A DNA stretch of 64,000 nucleotides from Arthrobacter sp. AK04 (GCF_021129155.1 NZ_JAJOMC010000007.1:1-64000), one strand, 5' to 3'; shown: positions 17,467 to 26,994, counted from the stretch's first letter. Translations and numbers: made by a program. The notes: generated by a model from the letters alone, not told the origin.

Positions 17467-18802
17467 GCGGCGTCCCGAGGGGCCCGAAGCGAGCTTGCGA
17501 GGTTCGGGAAGGGACCTCCGCGCTGACAGCTCCGCCGGCCGGGCGCGGGGGTGGACCACGCTGGAGGACCTTCGCACCCTGTCGCTGAAGGCCTGGAGCA
17601 GCGGTTCCCTCCTCCGCGAACTGCTGGATCCCAGCGGGGCCTACCCCCGCCGTCGTTCCCTGAAGCGGCCGACGGCGGCGGCGCTCCTGCGTGATTACGC
17701 GGCGGCGCGCGCGTGGGCGGCCGGGCTGTTTGCCGCCGCGGGGCCGTTCACCCTGGAAACTACCGAGGTAGGGCGCAACACCATTGGGGCCAATCATCTG
17801 CCGGCCGCGGTGGTATTTGCTTCGATACAGGATGAGATTGCGTTTGCGGGCAAGGCCAAAGATGCCTCCCGCTTCGTGGAACTGGCTGAGGGGTTGGCCG
17901 GGCTGGATCCGGCATTCCGCACCTGGGCGCTGCGGCGGCCGCTGAAACTGCTGGACCTGGGCATCAGCGCACTTACGGCAGCGCGCGTTGCACTGTGGCT
18001 TCGGGACAACACGGAGCCCGGGGTCTACGTCCGCCAACTGAGCCTCTCCGGCGTGCACACCAAGTTCATCGAGGGTAACCGGACGGTGATCGACGAATTA
18101 CTCGGAACGCTGTCCGCGGAAACAGCAGCCGGTGATGCGCCGGAGGCTGCCGCAGAGCAGGTGGCTGACACAGAGCAGGTAGCCGGCGTGGCCGCTGAAG
18201 CCGGCTCGCTCCTGGGGCAGCCGGTCCCGCGGACTCCCGCCGCCCGTTTTGCCGCCCGGCATGGTTTCCTGCACCCGCCTGAGCTTGTGCGGTTCCGTTC
18301 ACTGGATGTTGCCGTGCCTCTGCTGGGCGGCGCCAGGGATGTGACCGTGACGGCAGAGGCATTCAGCACCCTGAGCCTGCCCGTCACAAGAGTGCTGATC
18401 ACGGAGAACCTGGTGAACTTCCTGGCCCTCCCGGAATGCCCCGGAACCCTGGCGATCTACGGCGGAGGGTACGGCTTCTCGTCCCTGCGGGATGCGTCGT
18501 GGTTGCGGGACTGCGAAGTCCTCTACTGGGGTGACTTGGATACCCACGGGTTCCAGATTCTCGACCAACTCAGGGCAGTCCACCCGCATGTGGTGAGCGT
18601 ATTGATGGACGAAGCGACGCTCCTGGCGCACCGGGACGTGTGGGGCAGCGAGCCGGCACCGTCCACGGCGGCACTTGGCCGGCTGACTGCTGATGAGGCG
18701 GCGCTCTACAAAAAACTGCAAAACAACGCATACGGAACAGCTGTCCGGCTGGAGCAGGAACTGATCCACTGGGACTGGGCGCTGACACGGCTTGTGGGTT
18801 AA
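17459..18802 (+). CDS. jetD: Wadjet nuclease JetD (DUF3322/DUF2220, Toprim-like)
   Basis: Effector nuclease of 447 residues that cuts the DNA bound by JetABC. The N-terminal DUF3322 region spans about residues 30-210 (LLDPSGAYPRRRSLKRP near 55). The C-terminal DUF2220 Toprim-like part carries the acidic residues expected for metal binding: Glu in LITENLVNFLALP near 312, and two Asp in YWGDLDTHGFQIL near 356. A low-complexity A/E/V linker (about 220-250) separates the halves. The start is GTG 17459, inside the end of jetC. Its stop codon falls in the first unit of a 15-bp tandem repeat. Confidence 0.92.
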   Translation: MPKRRPEGPEASLRGSGRDLRADSSAGRARGWTTLEDLRTLSLKAWSSGSLLRELLDPSGAYPRRRSLKRPTAAALLRDYAAARAWAAGLFAAAGPFTLETTEVGRNTIGANHLPAAVVFASIQDEIAFAGKAKDASRFVELAEGLAGLDPAFRTWALRRPLKLLDLGISALTAARVALWLRDNTEPGVYVRQLSLSGVHTKFIEGNRTVIDELLGTLSAETAAGDAPEAAAEQVADTEQVAGVAAEAGSLLGQPVPRTPAARFAARHGFLHPPELVRFRSLDVAVPLLGGARDVTVTAEAFSTLSLPVTRVLITENLVNFLALPECPGTLAIYGGGYGFSSLRDASWLRDCEVLYWGDLDTHGFQILDQLRAVHPHVVSVLMDEATLLAHRDVWGSEPAPSTAALGRLTADEAALYKKLQNNAYGTAVRLEQELIHWDWALTRLVG

Positions 18803-18855
18803 CCGGGTTTGGGTTAACCGGGGTTGGGTTGACCGGGATTGGGTTGACCGGGATT
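18796..18855. repeat. Four tandem 15-bp repeats over the jetD stop
   Basis: Units at 18796, 18811, 18826 and 18841 read GGGTTAACCGGGTTT, GGGTTAACCGGGGTT and twice GGGTTGACCGGGATT. The array begins inside the jetD stop codon. Each of the first two units contains the palindrome GGTTAACC. Copy number may vary by slippage. Confidence 0.9.
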
Positions 18856-18956
18856 TTGGACTGACCGCGCCTGAAAGGACTTCGGACTCTGGCGGCCGGC
18901 TGTGAACCGGCGGAGGATCGCCCTATCAGTGGTCTACGGGCGAAAGGGCGCCGGTC

Positions 18957-19226
18957 ATGATGTGGGGTTACGGCACGAACATGGGCTGGATGATGTGGCT
19001 CTGGGGCTTCCTCCTGCTCGTTGGGATCGCGTTGCTGGTGCTGGTGGCCGTGCGGTTGTCTGGCCCCGGGAGGACACCTGGACGTCATCCAGAATGGCGG
19101 GGTCTGCCGGGACCTGATGCCGGCCGGACGCGGGCGCAGCAAATCCTCGACGAACGCTTTGCCCGGGGTGAAATCGCGGAGGAGGAATACCGCGAGCGGC
19201 TGAGGGTCCTCGGCGAGGACCACTGA
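18957..19226 (+). CDS. Small membrane protein with SHOCT domain
   Basis: Protein of 89 residues. A methionine/tryptophan-rich start (MMWGYGTNMGWMMWLW) leads into one membrane helix (about 12-35). After a Gly/Pro linker comes a C-terminal SHOCT motif (ILDERFARGEIAEEEYRERLRVL, in two helices, about 63-86), an oligomerisation module. Met-rich stretches often bind copper, and the stop overlaps the multicopper oxidase ATG by one base (TGATG), so a role in copper handling is a reasonable inference. Two adjacent in-frame ATGs (18957, 18960) are possible starts. Confidence 0.8.
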   Translation: MMWGYGTNMGWMMWLWGFLLLVGIALLVLVAVRLSGPGRTPGRHPEWRGLPGPDAGRTRAQQILDERFARGEIAEEEYRERLRVLGEDH

Positions 19227-20698
19227 TGCGTGCCATAAGCCGACGGCGGGCGCTGCTGCTAGGAGGTCTTGGCGCGGCGGCCACGGCGGCTGGCGGAGCC
19301 GGGCTCTGGTGGACGGTCACGTCCCGTTTTTCCCCCGAAGCCGGCGACGGGTTCAGTGAGCCGGAGGAACTGCGCAGCGCTGACGGACAGCTGAAGGTCC
19401 GGCTGGAGGCCTCTGCGGTGTCGGTGCCGCTCGGCGGCCTGCAGGCATCAATCCTGGGCTACAACGGAGGCGTCCCCGGCCCCACACTGAAAGTGCGGGG
19501 CGGCGACACACTCCAGATCGAGCTGGTCAACAACCTGGGGGTCCCCACCAACCTGCACGTCCACGGCCTCCACGTCTCGCCCCAGGGCAATGGCGACAAC
19601 GTCTTTGTGATGGTCCGGCCGGGACAGTCGTTCAGCTATGAGTACAACCTCCCCGCGGACCATCCGCCCGGAACGTACTGGTACCACCCCCACCATCACG
19701 GCATGGTGGCAGACCAGGTTTCCGGCGGTCTTTTCGGCGCCATCATCGTCGAGGAAGAGGACGCGCCAACTGTCGGCCGGGAACGCATCCTGGTGGTTTC
19801 GGACCTCACCCTGGACGGAACAGGCGCCCTGGCAGAGGCCACACCGATGGAGCGGATGCTCGGGCGGGAAGGCCGGCTTGTCCTGGTGAACGGCCACAGC
19901 AGCCCTGAGCTTTCCGCCCGGCCAGGAGAGCGGGAGCGGTGGCGGATCGTGAACACCTGCATTGCCCGCTATCTGCGGCTGCGGCTGGAGGGGCAGCAGT
20001 GGGAACTGCTGGGCATCGACCTTGCACGTCTCCCCGCACCGCAGATGGTTGACGAATTGCTGCTGGCGCCGGGAAACCGTGCCGATGTCCTGGTCACGGC
20101 CGGCGAGGGAGTGTCCGCCCTCAGATCCAGCTACTACAACCGGGGAAGCATGGCGGGCATGATGGGACCGGCAGCCCGCAGGGGCGATGCCGGAGGCACC
20201 GGTGACCTGATGCTGGCCACGTTCTCGGTGTCCGGAGCCCCTGCCACCACGCCGCCAACTCCCCCGCCCCTGCCCGCCCGGCCGGCACCGGAGGACCTGC
20301 GGACCGCTGTAGTCGCTGCGCGCCGGCAGCTGACTCTCGCCACCGGCATGGGCAGGGGGATGGGTATGGGAATGATGGCGTTCACCATCAACGGGCGGAC
20401 CTTCGATCCGGACCGGACGGACACTGTTGTGGCCGCGGGGACGGTGGAAGAGTGGACGCTGCTCAACCCGAGCCCCATGGACCACCCCTTCCATCTGCAT
20501 GTCTGGCCGATGCAGGTCATCGAGGAATCAGGGACCGCCCAGGATTCGGTCACCTGGCGGGATGTGGTCAACATCCCCGCGAACGGGCAGGTGAAAGTCC
20601 GCGTCAGCTTTACCGGTTTCACCGGCCGTTCCGTGTACCACTGCCACATCCTGGACCATGAGGACCAGGGCATGATGGGAGTGATTGACGTCCGCTGA
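19226..20698 (+). CDS. Tat-exported multicopper oxidase
   Basis: Three-domain cupredoxin oxidase of 490 residues, exported folded by the Tat route: the N-terminus has RRRALLLGG followed by a hydrophobic segment. All copper motifs are present: HVHGLH near residue 111, WYHPHHHG near 152, HPFHLHVW near 417 and HCHILDHEDQGMM near 471, giving the type 1 and trinuclear sites. A Met/Gly patch (GMGRGMGMGMM near 375) resembles the copper-binding inserts of CueO-like cuprous oxidases. It probably oxidises Cu(I) or phenolics in the cell envelope. Translationally coupled to the SHOCT protein. Confidence 0.93.
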   Translation: MRAISRRRALLLGGLGAAATAAGGAGLWWTVTSRFSPEAGDGFSEPEELRSADGQLKVRLEASAVSVPLGGLQASILGYNGGVPGPTLKVRGGDTLQIELVNNLGVPTNLHVHGLHVSPQGNGDNVFVMVRPGQSFSYEYNLPADHPPGTYWYHPHHHGMVADQVSGGLFGAIIVEEEDAPTVGRERILVVSDLTLDGTGALAEATPMERMLGREGRLVLVNGHSSPELSARPGERERWRIVNTCIARYLRLRLEGQQWELLGIDLARLPAPQMVDELLLAPGNRADVLVTAGEGVSALRSSYYNRGSMAGMMGPAARRGDAGGTGDLMLATFSVSGAPATTPPTPPPLPARPAPEDLRTAVVAARRQLTLATGMGRGMGMGMMAFTINGRTFDPDRTDTVVAAGTVEEWTLLNPSPMDHPFHLHVWPMQVIEESGTAQDSVTWRDVVNIPANGQVKVRVSFTGFTGRSVYHCHILDHEDQGMMGVIDVR

Positions 20699-20732
20699 GC
20701 CAGGCCGCCCGAAGTGCCCACTACCCCAATAC

Positions 20733-22567
20733 CTACCGCCCGGCAGCGTAGCCCTGCCCGCCCCGCGGGTTGGCCGCAGCCTTCAGGACGCCGGTCTCCG
20801 GACAGCGAACCACAGCCGACAGGCGTCCGAGGGACCAGTCCCCCGCCCGGGTCACAATGTGGCCGCGCGCCTCGAGTCCGGCGATGACCCCGTCCCCAAG
20901 CCTGTCCTCCACAACCGCGCCGCCGGGCGTCCAGGTGCGGGGCCAGAAAGAGCCCGGGATGGACGTGGTGTGGAAGGCGGGCGCGTCGATGGCCTGCTGC
21001 GGTTCATAGCCGCCCACGATGGTGCGCAGCAGGTACAGCAGCTGCCACTGGTCCTGCTGGTCGCCGCCCGGTGACCCGAGGGCCGCCACCGCCTTGCCGT
21101 CCCTGAGCACCAGCGTGGGCGTCAGCGTGGTGCGCGGCCGCTTGCCAGGGGCCAGGGTGGACGGGGCGCCGTCCTCCAGCCAGGTCATCTGCAGCCGTGA
21201 TCCCAGGCAGAACCCAAGCTCCGGGATGGCCGGGGAGGACTGCAGCCAGCCGCCGGACGGGGTGGCTGAGACCATGTTTCCCCACTGGTCCACCACGTCG
21301 ATGTGGCAGGTGTCGCCGCGGGTTTCCCCGGTGGGGGCCACCGTCGGCTCCCCCACTCCGGCAAACGCATCTTCCCCGCGGGCAGCGAGCGACGGCGGGA
21401 GGTACTCCGTGCGCAGCGGCGGCAGGAAGGGTTTGTGGCCGGGAACTTGGCCGGGCCGGAATGCGTGCGAGGCCTGCTCCCCGATCAGCTGCCGGCGCTC
21501 CGCCGCGTACTCCGGGCTCAGCAGGTAGTCCAGCGGCACCTCGGCATCGCCGTAGTACGCCTCGCGGTCCGCGATGGCCAGCTTCTGCGCCTCCAGGATG
21601 GTGTGCGCGCCGAGGGCGGTGGACGGATCCAGGTACTCGTCATCGAACCCGTCCAGGATCGCGAGCGTCTGCAGCAGGGCGGGCCCCTGCCCCCAGGGCC
21701 CGGTTTTGGCGATGGTGTGGCCGCGGAACTCCAGGGTGGCGGCGGGCTCGTACCCGGCCGAGAATCCCGCGAAGTCCGCTTCCGTCATCACGCCGGCATG
21801 GTCCGTGCCGGAGGAGTGGCGGTGCGGTGTGGCAAGGAACGTAGCCGCCGCTTTGGCCACGAAACCCTTGCGCCATTCCCGCCGCGCGGCGTCGATCCGC
21901 GCTGACCTCGTCGCTGCCGTGCCGCCGTCGTCCGCCACATCCGTGCCGGCGGCAATAAGCCGCTCAAGGACGTCCGCGTACGCCACGTTCTTAATGATGT
22001 CTCCCCCTGCGGGAACTTTGCCGTCCGGCATCCAGAGGGCGGCCGACGTCGGCCAGTGCTCTGTGAAGAGCGTTGCAACCGAGGCGATGGTGCTGCCCAC
22101 GCGGTCCAGGACGGGGTGCCCGTTCCGGGCGTAGCCGATGGCGAAGGACAGCACGTCCGCCAGCTCCCAGGTGCCGTGGTCTCGGAGGAGCAGCAGCCAG
22201 GCGTCGACGGCGGCGGGCACGGCGGCGGCGAGCGCCCCGGCGCCGGGCACCAGTTCCAGCCCTTCGGCCAGGTAGTGCTCGCGGGTTGCCGCGGCCGGGG
22301 CGGGTCCCTGCCCCATCAGCACAACGGGTTCGGAGGGATTGCCGGCGGTGGTGAACACGCCCGTCATGTCCCCGCCCGGGCCGTTCAGGTGGGGTTCCAC
22401 CACGTGGAGGACGAACGCGCCCGCAACGGCGGCGTCGAACGCGTTCCCGCCGCGCTCCAGCACCGCCTGCGCGGAGGCCGTGGCCAGCCAGTGGGTGGAG
22501 GCCGTATGCCGAACGTGCCCTGGAGGGTGGGCCGGGTGGTGAAGCTGCCTGCCGGTGTGTACGCCAT
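20733..22567 (-). pseudogene. ggt: Gamma-glutamyltransferase family protein, frameshifted near the N-terminus
   Basis: N-terminal nucleophile hydrolase that transfers or hydrolyses gamma-glutamyl groups. The first 20 codons from ATG 22567 (MAYTPAGSFTTRP...) are in one frame; from about 22506 the family sequence continues in another (LERGGNAFDAAVAG... to the stop at 20733). Reading GGC-AT-ACG-GCC shows one missing base near 22506-22508; restoring it gives a continuous protein of about 610 residues. The processing site is visible as GDTCHIDVVDQWGN, whose Thr would be the nucleophile. All else is intact, so this may be a sequencing error rather than true decay. It lies downstream of the dehydrogenase gene on the same strand. 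Confidence 0.8.
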
Positions 22568-22637
22568 GGTCTGCAATCCTAGGGACCCGGCAGGGAGGCG
22601 GCGGTGACCGCCACGCCCGCCTCCCCGCCCTGGGCCG

Positions 22638-23693
22638 CTACGGATGCACCAGGATTTTGACGGCGGTGTCCTTGTGGTTGATCAGGGTGTCGAAACCCTG
22701 CTCCACCAGGTCATCGAGCGCGATCCTCCCGGTGATGAACGGCTTGAGGTCCACCTTGCCCTCCTGCACCATTTTGATGACGGCGGGGTGGTCCCGGACG
22801 TAGGCGATGGTGCCGCGCAGGTCGATCTCCTTGAGCACCAGCTTCTGCATGTCCAGCGTGGCCGGAGCGCCCCAGATGGACACGTTGACCACCACTACCC
22901 CTGGCCGGACGGCGTCGAGCATGGTGTCCAGCACCGCGTTCACGCCGGCGCACTCGAAGGCGACGTCCGCGCCGGTCCCGCCGGTAAGTTCCCGCACCCT
23001 CTCGGGGACCTCCTCCTTGCTCGGATCCAGGACGTGGTCCGCCACGCCGCTGGAGGTGGCTTTCTCCTTCCGGGCCTGGGTGAGGTCGCTGATGATCGTG
23101 GTGACCCCCATGCCCTTGAGGACGGCGGCGGTGAGCAGCCCGATGGGGCCCGAACCGCCCACCAGGGCCGTGTCGCCAGCCTTCACGCCGCTGCGGGCAA
23201 CGGCGTGGTGGGCCACGGACAGCGGCTCGATCAGCGCCGCCTCATCCAGCGGAATATCCCCGATGGGATGCACCCACCGCGCATCCACCACGATCTTCTC
23301 GCTCAGCCCTCCCCCGCCGCCGGACAGCCCGATGAATCCCATCTGCCGGCACAGGTGGTAGCTGCCCGCCTGGCACATGTCGCAGTCGCCGTCCACAAAG
23401 TAGGGTTCGACGACGACGTTGTCCCCCTTCGCCAGGCCCGTCACCCCTTCGCCCACGTCAGAGACCGTCCCGGATAATTCGTGCCCCAGGGTCACCGGGG
23501 ATTCCTCGTGGGAGAGCGGGTGCGGATGCCCCGGTGCCGGGCAGAAGATGGGGCCCTCCAGGTATTCGTGCAGGTCGGTGCCGCAGATGCCGCACCACGC
23601 GACGTCGATCATTACCGCACCGGCCCGGAGCGTTGGCTCCGGGATGTCCTCGATGCGGATGTCCTTGCGGGCGTGGAATCGTGCTGCCTTCAT
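22638..23693 (-). CDS. Zinc-dependent alcohol dehydrogenase, 2,3-butanediol dehydrogenase type
   Basis: Medium-chain dehydrogenase of 351 residues, probably oxidising a vicinal diol or secondary alcohol with NAD. Catalytic zinc ligands are in GICGTDLHEY (Cys near 37) and TLGHELSG (His-Glu near 70). The structural-zinc loop CDMCQAGSYHLC shows only three of the usual four cysteines. The cofactor site is VGGSGPIG near 180. ATG 23693 has GGTAGAGCC just upstream. It follows the SnoaL-monooxygenase by 15 bases in the same direction and is therefore probably cotranscribed, under the divergent GAF regulator at 25678. Confidence 0.88.
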   Translation of the reverse strand: MKAARFHARKDIRIEDIPEPTLRAGAVMIDVAWCGICGTDLHEYLEGPIFCPAPGHPHPLSHEESPVTLGHELSGTVSDVGEGVTGLAKGDNVVVEPYFVDGDCDMCQAGSYHLCRQMGFIGLSGGGGGLSEKIVVDARWVHPIGDIPLDEAALIEPLSVAHHAVARSGVKAGDTALVGGSGPIGLLTAAVLKGMGVTTIISDLTQARKEKATSSGVADHVLDPSKEEVPERVRELTGGTGADVAFECAGVNAVLDTMLDAVRPGVVVVNVSIWGAPATLDMQKLVLKEIDLRGTIAYVRDHPAVIKMVQEGKVDLKPFITGRIALDDLVEQGFDTLINHKDTAVKILVHP

Positions 23694-23708
23694 GATGGGC
23701 TCTACCTT

Positions 23709-25508
23709 TCAGCGGGTGTGGTGGCTGGGCTGCAGTTCGTAGACCGGCGTCTCCAGCCCTTCCATCCGGGCCTTGAGCTGGAGCGCCAGGTAGGAGGAGT
23801 AGTGCCGGCTCTGGTGCAGGTTGCCGCCGTGGATCCAGAGGTTGGGGACGTTGGTTGGTTTCCACATATTGCGCAGCTCCCCCTCCCATGGGCCAGGGTC
23901 TTTTGGCGTGTCTGAGCCGTATCCCCAGCACTTGCCCACCTGGTCCGCCACTTCGGGAGAGACCAGGTCCGCCAGCCAGCCGTTCATGGACCCGTAGCCG
24001 GTGGCGTAGACAATGAGGTCCGCTTCCAGCTCCGTGCCGTCCGCCATGACCACCGCGTTTCCGGTGATCTTGGAAACCTGCCCTGACTTCAGCTTCACCC
24101 GCCCGTCGATGATCAGCTGGGAGGCGCCGACGTCGATGTAGTAGCCGGAGCCGCGCCGCAGGTACTTCACGAAGAGCCCCGAGCCGTCCACGCCGAAATC
24201 CAAATCGAACCCCGCGGCCTCCAGCTGCGAGTAGAACTCGGCGTCCTGCTCGGCCATCTGCTGGTACACCGGCACCTGGGTTTCCGGCAGGATCCGCATG
24301 GGCAGCGAGGCGAACAGCAGGTCGGCCTTCTCGGTGGTGACCCCGTTCGCCAGCGCCTTCTCCGAGTACAGCCCGCCCAGCGCCAGGTCCATCAGGGATT
24401 CGCTCCGGGCAATGTGCGTGGAGGACCGCTGCACCATGGTCACGTCGGCGCCGTGCTCCCACAGGTCCGCGCAGATATCGTGCGCCGAGTTGTTGGAGCC
24501 GATCACCACAGCCTTCTTGCCGGTCCAGTCCCCGCCGCCGGGGTGCTGCGAGGAGTGCCGCTGCTCCCCCAGGAAGCTCTCGGCGCCGTCGAACGTAGGG
24601 ATGTTGGGGTAGCCGGAGACGCCCAGGGCGAACACCAGCTGCTTGGGCCGGAGGGTCACAGGTTCGCCGTTGCGGAGGACGTTGACCGTCCACTCCTGCG
24701 TGCCGTCGTCGAACTTTGCCCCCACGCACTCGGTGCCGGACCAGTAGTTCAGCTCCATGATGCGGGTGTAGTGCTCCAGCCAGTCGCCGATCTTGTCCTT
24801 GGCGGCGAAGACGGGCCAGTCGTCCGGGAACTGCAGGTAGGGCAGGTGGTCGTACCAGACTGGATCGTGCAGGTGCAGGGACTTGTAGCGGTTCCGCCAG
24901 GAGTCCCCGGGCTTCTGGTTCTTTTCGATGATGATGGTGGGCACGCCCAGGCGCCGCAGCCGTGCCGCGAGGCCGATGCCGCCCTGCCCGCCGCCGATGA
25001 TCACGCAGTAGGGCTGCTCCTCGTAGCCGAGTTTCGCCTCCTGCTCTTCCTTCAGCTCCAGCCAGGACCGGCGTCCCCGGACAATTTCATGGGCCACGCC
25101 CTGGTCGCGGCGGGGGCCCTTCTTCTCCTCGAAGCCCTTGAGTTCCTGCATGGTGGTGAGCAGCGTCCAGCACTTGCCGTCCCGCAGCCGCAGGTGGCCG
25201 TAGCCGCGGGCAGCACCGGTTTCGAACGTGATCCAGGCTTCCACTGTTCCGCCAGCGGCTGTGCTGCCAGTGGCTTCCTCGGCCAAGGCCCAGTTGGCGG
25301 GCTGCACCCGGTCCAGCGTGGCCTCCAGCATCCGGCGGATGTCCGCCTTGCCTTCGAGCGTCTTGAGGTTCCAGGTGAAGGCCACGAAGTCCCGCCAGTA
25401 GCTGTCATCCCCGAAAAGCTCCAGCGCCGCGTCCACGTCGCGCCGCTGCAGCGCGTCATCCAGGTGTTTGAGCCAGGCCTGCGCGGCTGCCGTTGGTGAA
25501 TCGGTCAT
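23709..25508 (-). CDS. Flavin monooxygenase with N-terminal SnoaL-like domain
   Basis: Two-domain protein of 599 residues. Residues 1-150 form an NTF2/SnoaL-like fold (LKHLDDALQRRDVDAALELF, then WRDFVAFTWNLKTLEGKADI). The rest is a class B-type monooxygenase: FAD site GGGQGG at 172-177, an FxGxxxHS-type stretch SFLGEQRHSSQH near 340, an NADPH site VIGSNNSAHD near 358, and a late ATGYGSMNGW. It would insert oxygen into an unknown organic substrate. ATG 25508 follows AAAGGAG by five bases. Operon with the butanediol-type dehydrogenase downstream, divergent from the GAF regulator. Confidence 0.9.
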   Translation of the reverse strand: MTDSPTAAAQAWLKHLDDALQRRDVDAALELFGDDSYWRDFVAFTWNLKTLEGKADIRRMLEATLDRVQPANWALAEEATGSTAAGGTVEAWITFETGAARGYGHLRLRDGKCWTLLTTMQELKGFEEKKGPRRDQGVAHEIVRGRRSWLELKEEQEAKLGYEEQPYCVIIGGGQGGIGLAARLRRLGVPTIIIEKNQKPGDSWRNRYKSLHLHDPVWYDHLPYLQFPDDWPVFAAKDKIGDWLEHYTRIMELNYWSGTECVGAKFDDGTQEWTVNVLRNGEPVTLRPKQLVFALGVSGYPNIPTFDGAESFLGEQRHSSQHPGGGDWTGKKAVVIGSNNSAHDICADLWEHGADVTMVQRSSTHIARSESLMDLALGGLYSEKALANGVTTEKADLLFASLPMRILPETQVPVYQQMAEQDAEFYSQLEAAGFDLDFGVDGSGLFVKYLRRGSGYYIDVGASQLIIDGRVKLKSGQVSKITGNAVVMADGTELEADLIVYATGYGSMNGWLADLVSPEVADQVGKCWGYGSDTPKDPGPWEGELRNMWKPTNVPNLWIHGGNLHQSRHYSSYLALQLKARMEGLETPVYELQPSHHTR

Positions 25509-25677
25509 GTCCACTCCTTTGTGTGATGGTCCGTGTTTAGTGGGCCCCGTTTCCGTCCTGCCCCCTGCGGTATGCTGGGCGGGCGTGAGCTGCGTCACCC
25601 CAGTGAAACGCAGTGGGGGTTACAGCAGCGTTGCATTCAGCACCGCCGGACAAGGGCGACGGCGGTGGAAGGGAGCC

Positions 25678-26994
25678 ATGGACCACGGCCTGAAGTTCTC
25701 GGACCCGGCGGCGTATTCGCGGCTGCTGCGCCGCGCCCATGAACAGGTGATCTCCGGCGTTCCGCGGCCCGAAATCCCGGAAGGGCTGGCCAGCTCCTGG
25801 CGCCGCTCCATGGCGCTGGGCATCAGCCCCGACCAGCACAGCCCCCGCCACCTGCACGAGGCGTCCGAGGTGCTGGAACTGCGGCAGGAGCACCGGCTGC
25901 AGCAGGTGATGCCTGCGCTCAGTGAGCTGCTGGCCGATGACTCCAGCGACGGACGGCACCTGCTGGTGCTGACGGACGCCGGCGGCGAGATCCTGTGGCG
26001 GGTGGGCAGTGCACAGGTGCTACGGCGGGCGGACGGGCTGGAGTTTTCCGAGGGCGCGGACTGGTCCGAGGGCGGAATCGGCACCAACGCCATCAGCGAG
26101 GCGCTGGTCACCGGCCGTCCGGTGCAGCTGTTCTCCGCCGAGCATCTGGTCCGCACCCACCACGAATGGGCCTGCACCGCGGCACCCATCAGGGATCCCC
26201 TGACGGGTGCGTTGCTGGGCGTGCTTGACGTGTCAGGGCCGCTGGAGTCCCTCACCGCGGACACGCTGCGCATGGTGCGGTGCGCCGTGAGCATGGCGGA
26301 GGCGCTGCTGAGAATGTCCGACGCCGGCACGCCCCTGGGTGCCCCTTCCCCCGTTCCTGTGTTCCGGCAGTCCTCCCGGACCGGATCGGCTGCACGGCCG
26401 GCGGCTGCAGTTGCGTCGCTTGAGCTGCTCGGCGACCAGCCGGCGGCGGTGTTCCGGGACGGCAGCCAGGTGCCGCTGACCCTGCGCCGGGCGGAGATCC
26501 TGGCGCTGCTGGATTCACGGAGCCAGGGCTGGAGTGCCGAGGAACTGGCGTATGAGCTCCACGGGGATGCGGGCATTGCGGCGTCCATCCGCACCGAAAT
26601 GTTCCGGGTCCGGTCCCTGCTGGGCGATGCCATTGCGTCCAACCCTTACCGGCTCGGTGAGGGGCTCGCCGGGCGGTCGGACGCGGGCCAGGTGCTGCGG
26701 CTGCTGCGCGAGGGCAATGCGGCTGCGGCGCTGGAAGCCTACCGCGCTCCCCTGCTCAGCCGCTCCGGAAACATGGCCATACAGCTCCTGCGGGACCGGC
26801 TGGACCTGGCACTGCGGGCAGCGGTTCGTGCCAGTACGGACCCCGATCTGCTCGTCCGCTGGCTGTCCACGGACATGGGCTCCGCGGACATGCTGGCGGT
26901 GGAGGCACTGGGGAAACTGGTGGGCCTGCGCGATGCACGGTATTTGTCATTCAGTGCCGGAGCCGCAGCGGCGGATGCAAAACTCGCCTGGTAA
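25678..26994 (+). CDS. GAF-domain transcriptional regulator (AcoR-like N-terminus)
   Basis: Regulator of 438 residues. The N-terminal half matches the activator-of-acetoin-catabolism type: RPEIPEGLASSWRRSMALGI near 25, then a GAF domain of about 75-205 (SEGGIGTNAISEALVTG and the THHEWACTAAPIRDP stretch). It lacks the sigma54-interacting AAA domain. Instead a C-terminal helical region (LTLRRAEILALLDS near 270, then EELAYELHGD) resembles the actinobacterial regulators that use a different DNA-binding tail. ATG 25678 follows GGGAG. It is divergent from the monooxygenase-dehydrogenase unit it likely activates. A decayed paralogue lies at 44126. Confidence 0.85.
   Translation: MDHGLKFSDPAAYSRLLRRAHEQVISGVPRPEIPEGLASSWRRSMALGISPDQHSPRHLHEASEVLELRQEHRLQQVMPALSELLADDSSDGRHLLVLTDAGGEILWRVGSAQVLRRADGLEFSEGADWSEGGIGTNAISEALVTGRPVQLFSAEHLVRTHHEWACTAAPIRDPLTGALLGVLDVSGPLESLTADTLRMVRCAVSMAEALLRMSDAGTPLGAPSPVPVFRQSSRTGSAARPAAAVASLELLGDQPAAVFRDGSQVPLTLRRAEILALLDSRSQGWSAEELAYELHGDAGIAASIRTEMFRVRSLLGDAIASNPYRLGEGLAGRSDAGQVLRLLREGNAAAALEAYRAPLLSRSGNMAIQLLRDRLDLALRAAVRASTDPDLLVRWLSTDMGSADMLAVEALGKLVGLRDARYLSFSAGAAAADAKLAW

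Noticed and set aside
18796-18855. CRISPR-like array
   Set aside because: The 15-bp units are directly adjacent with no spacers, and no cas genes are present; it is a simple tandem repeat.
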